From: an uncultured Collinsella sp.
Lineage (GTDB): Bacteria; Actinomycetota; Coriobacteriia; Coriobacteriales; Coriobacteriaceae
Assembly: GCA_934667065.1 (NCBI GenBank)
Contig: CAKULD010000002.1
Coordinates: 186,001 to 250,000 of the forward strand
Direction: 5' to 3'
Length of the DNA: 64,000 bases
In this document: one piece after another, positions 63,064 to 64,000 of the stretch
How positions within the stretch are numbered: the first letter of the stretch is position 1
Layout of the letters: each line of letters begins with the position of its first letter
The notes under the pieces: model-generated
Databases searched by the model: none
Told to the model about the DNA's origin: nothing
The model's input: only the letters and a program-made list of their open reading frames with translations
Program-made: the position numbers and the translations under genes

Positions 63064-64000
<937 letters not shown>

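Overview
The window looks like chromosome from a gut Coriobacteriia bacterium, most likely Collinsella. It is GC-rich and dense with genes. It combines sortase-anchored surface proteins, an [FeFe] hydrogenase operon, a maltose-type PTS with a GH4 glucosidase, EFR1 and YgiQ proteins, and a DUF6273-like kinase. The genus is inferred from gene content, not from a marker gene.

1-9300 carries the N-terminal half of DNA polymerase III alpha (cut by the window edge), an AddAB-type helicase-nuclease pair and a TrpR-like YerC regulator, all on the minus strand. 9500-13000 has a small holin-like membrane protein, an IscR/Rrf2 regulator facing cysK, and mnmA: a sulfur and cysteine segment. 13043-14485 is a solitary HTH-HipA-like kinase fusion with nested inverted repeats at its promoter, bracketed by two opposed copies of a palindromic repeat. 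14673-17883 has an M42 aminopeptidase and a LytTR/GHKL two-component system. 17913-24405 is a four-gene pilus operon in the order tip adhesin, catalytically dead signal peptidase, Spy0128-like pilin, class B sortase. This is the architecture of the streptococcal FCT pilus region.

24650-31600 mixes metabolic and membrane genes (Fe-alcohol dehydrogenase, YoaK-like protein, YgiQ radical SAM, CPBP protease) with an AT-richer islet (about 26000-27140) holding a LURP-one-like gene and a 59-residue Cys-rich peptide, and an orphan RelB/DinJ antitoxin. 31796-37874 is an [FeFe] hydrogenase operon whose last two genes are a lipoprotein binding protein and a fused permease-ATPase. 38131-42618 is a PTS operon (EIIA, LicT antiterminator, EIICB, 6-phospho-alpha-glucosidase). 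43021-46396 has an EFR1 flavodoxin-ferredoxin and a DEAD-box helicase with a long RGG tail. 47061-54093 has an FHA protein, a membrane Ser/Thr kinase and a very long coiled-coil CAP-domain surface protein. 54674-57790 is a copper cassette (copA, copZ, csoR). The end holds an amidohydrolase, an AbiEi-like PD-(D/E)XK protein, an unknown 235-residue protein and the C-terminal part of gltD.

The most unusual feature is the repeat landscape. Five arrays (20 units) of a 57-bp palindromic element with arms GTCTCAATCTGTAACA / TGTTACAGATTGAGAC recur at a strict 80-81 bp period. They sit on both sides of the FHA/kinase pair, the CAP surface protein and the PD-(D/E)XK gene, and arrays facing each other across a gene share spacers. 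In addition there are six copies of a 20-33 bp-arm palindrome (AGTTGCGGTGAAATA core), a 37-bp perfect inverted repeat, and two further short families (GGTGCAA...TTGCACC and GGGGACGTTCTT). I found no tRNA, rRNA, insertion sequence or cas gene.
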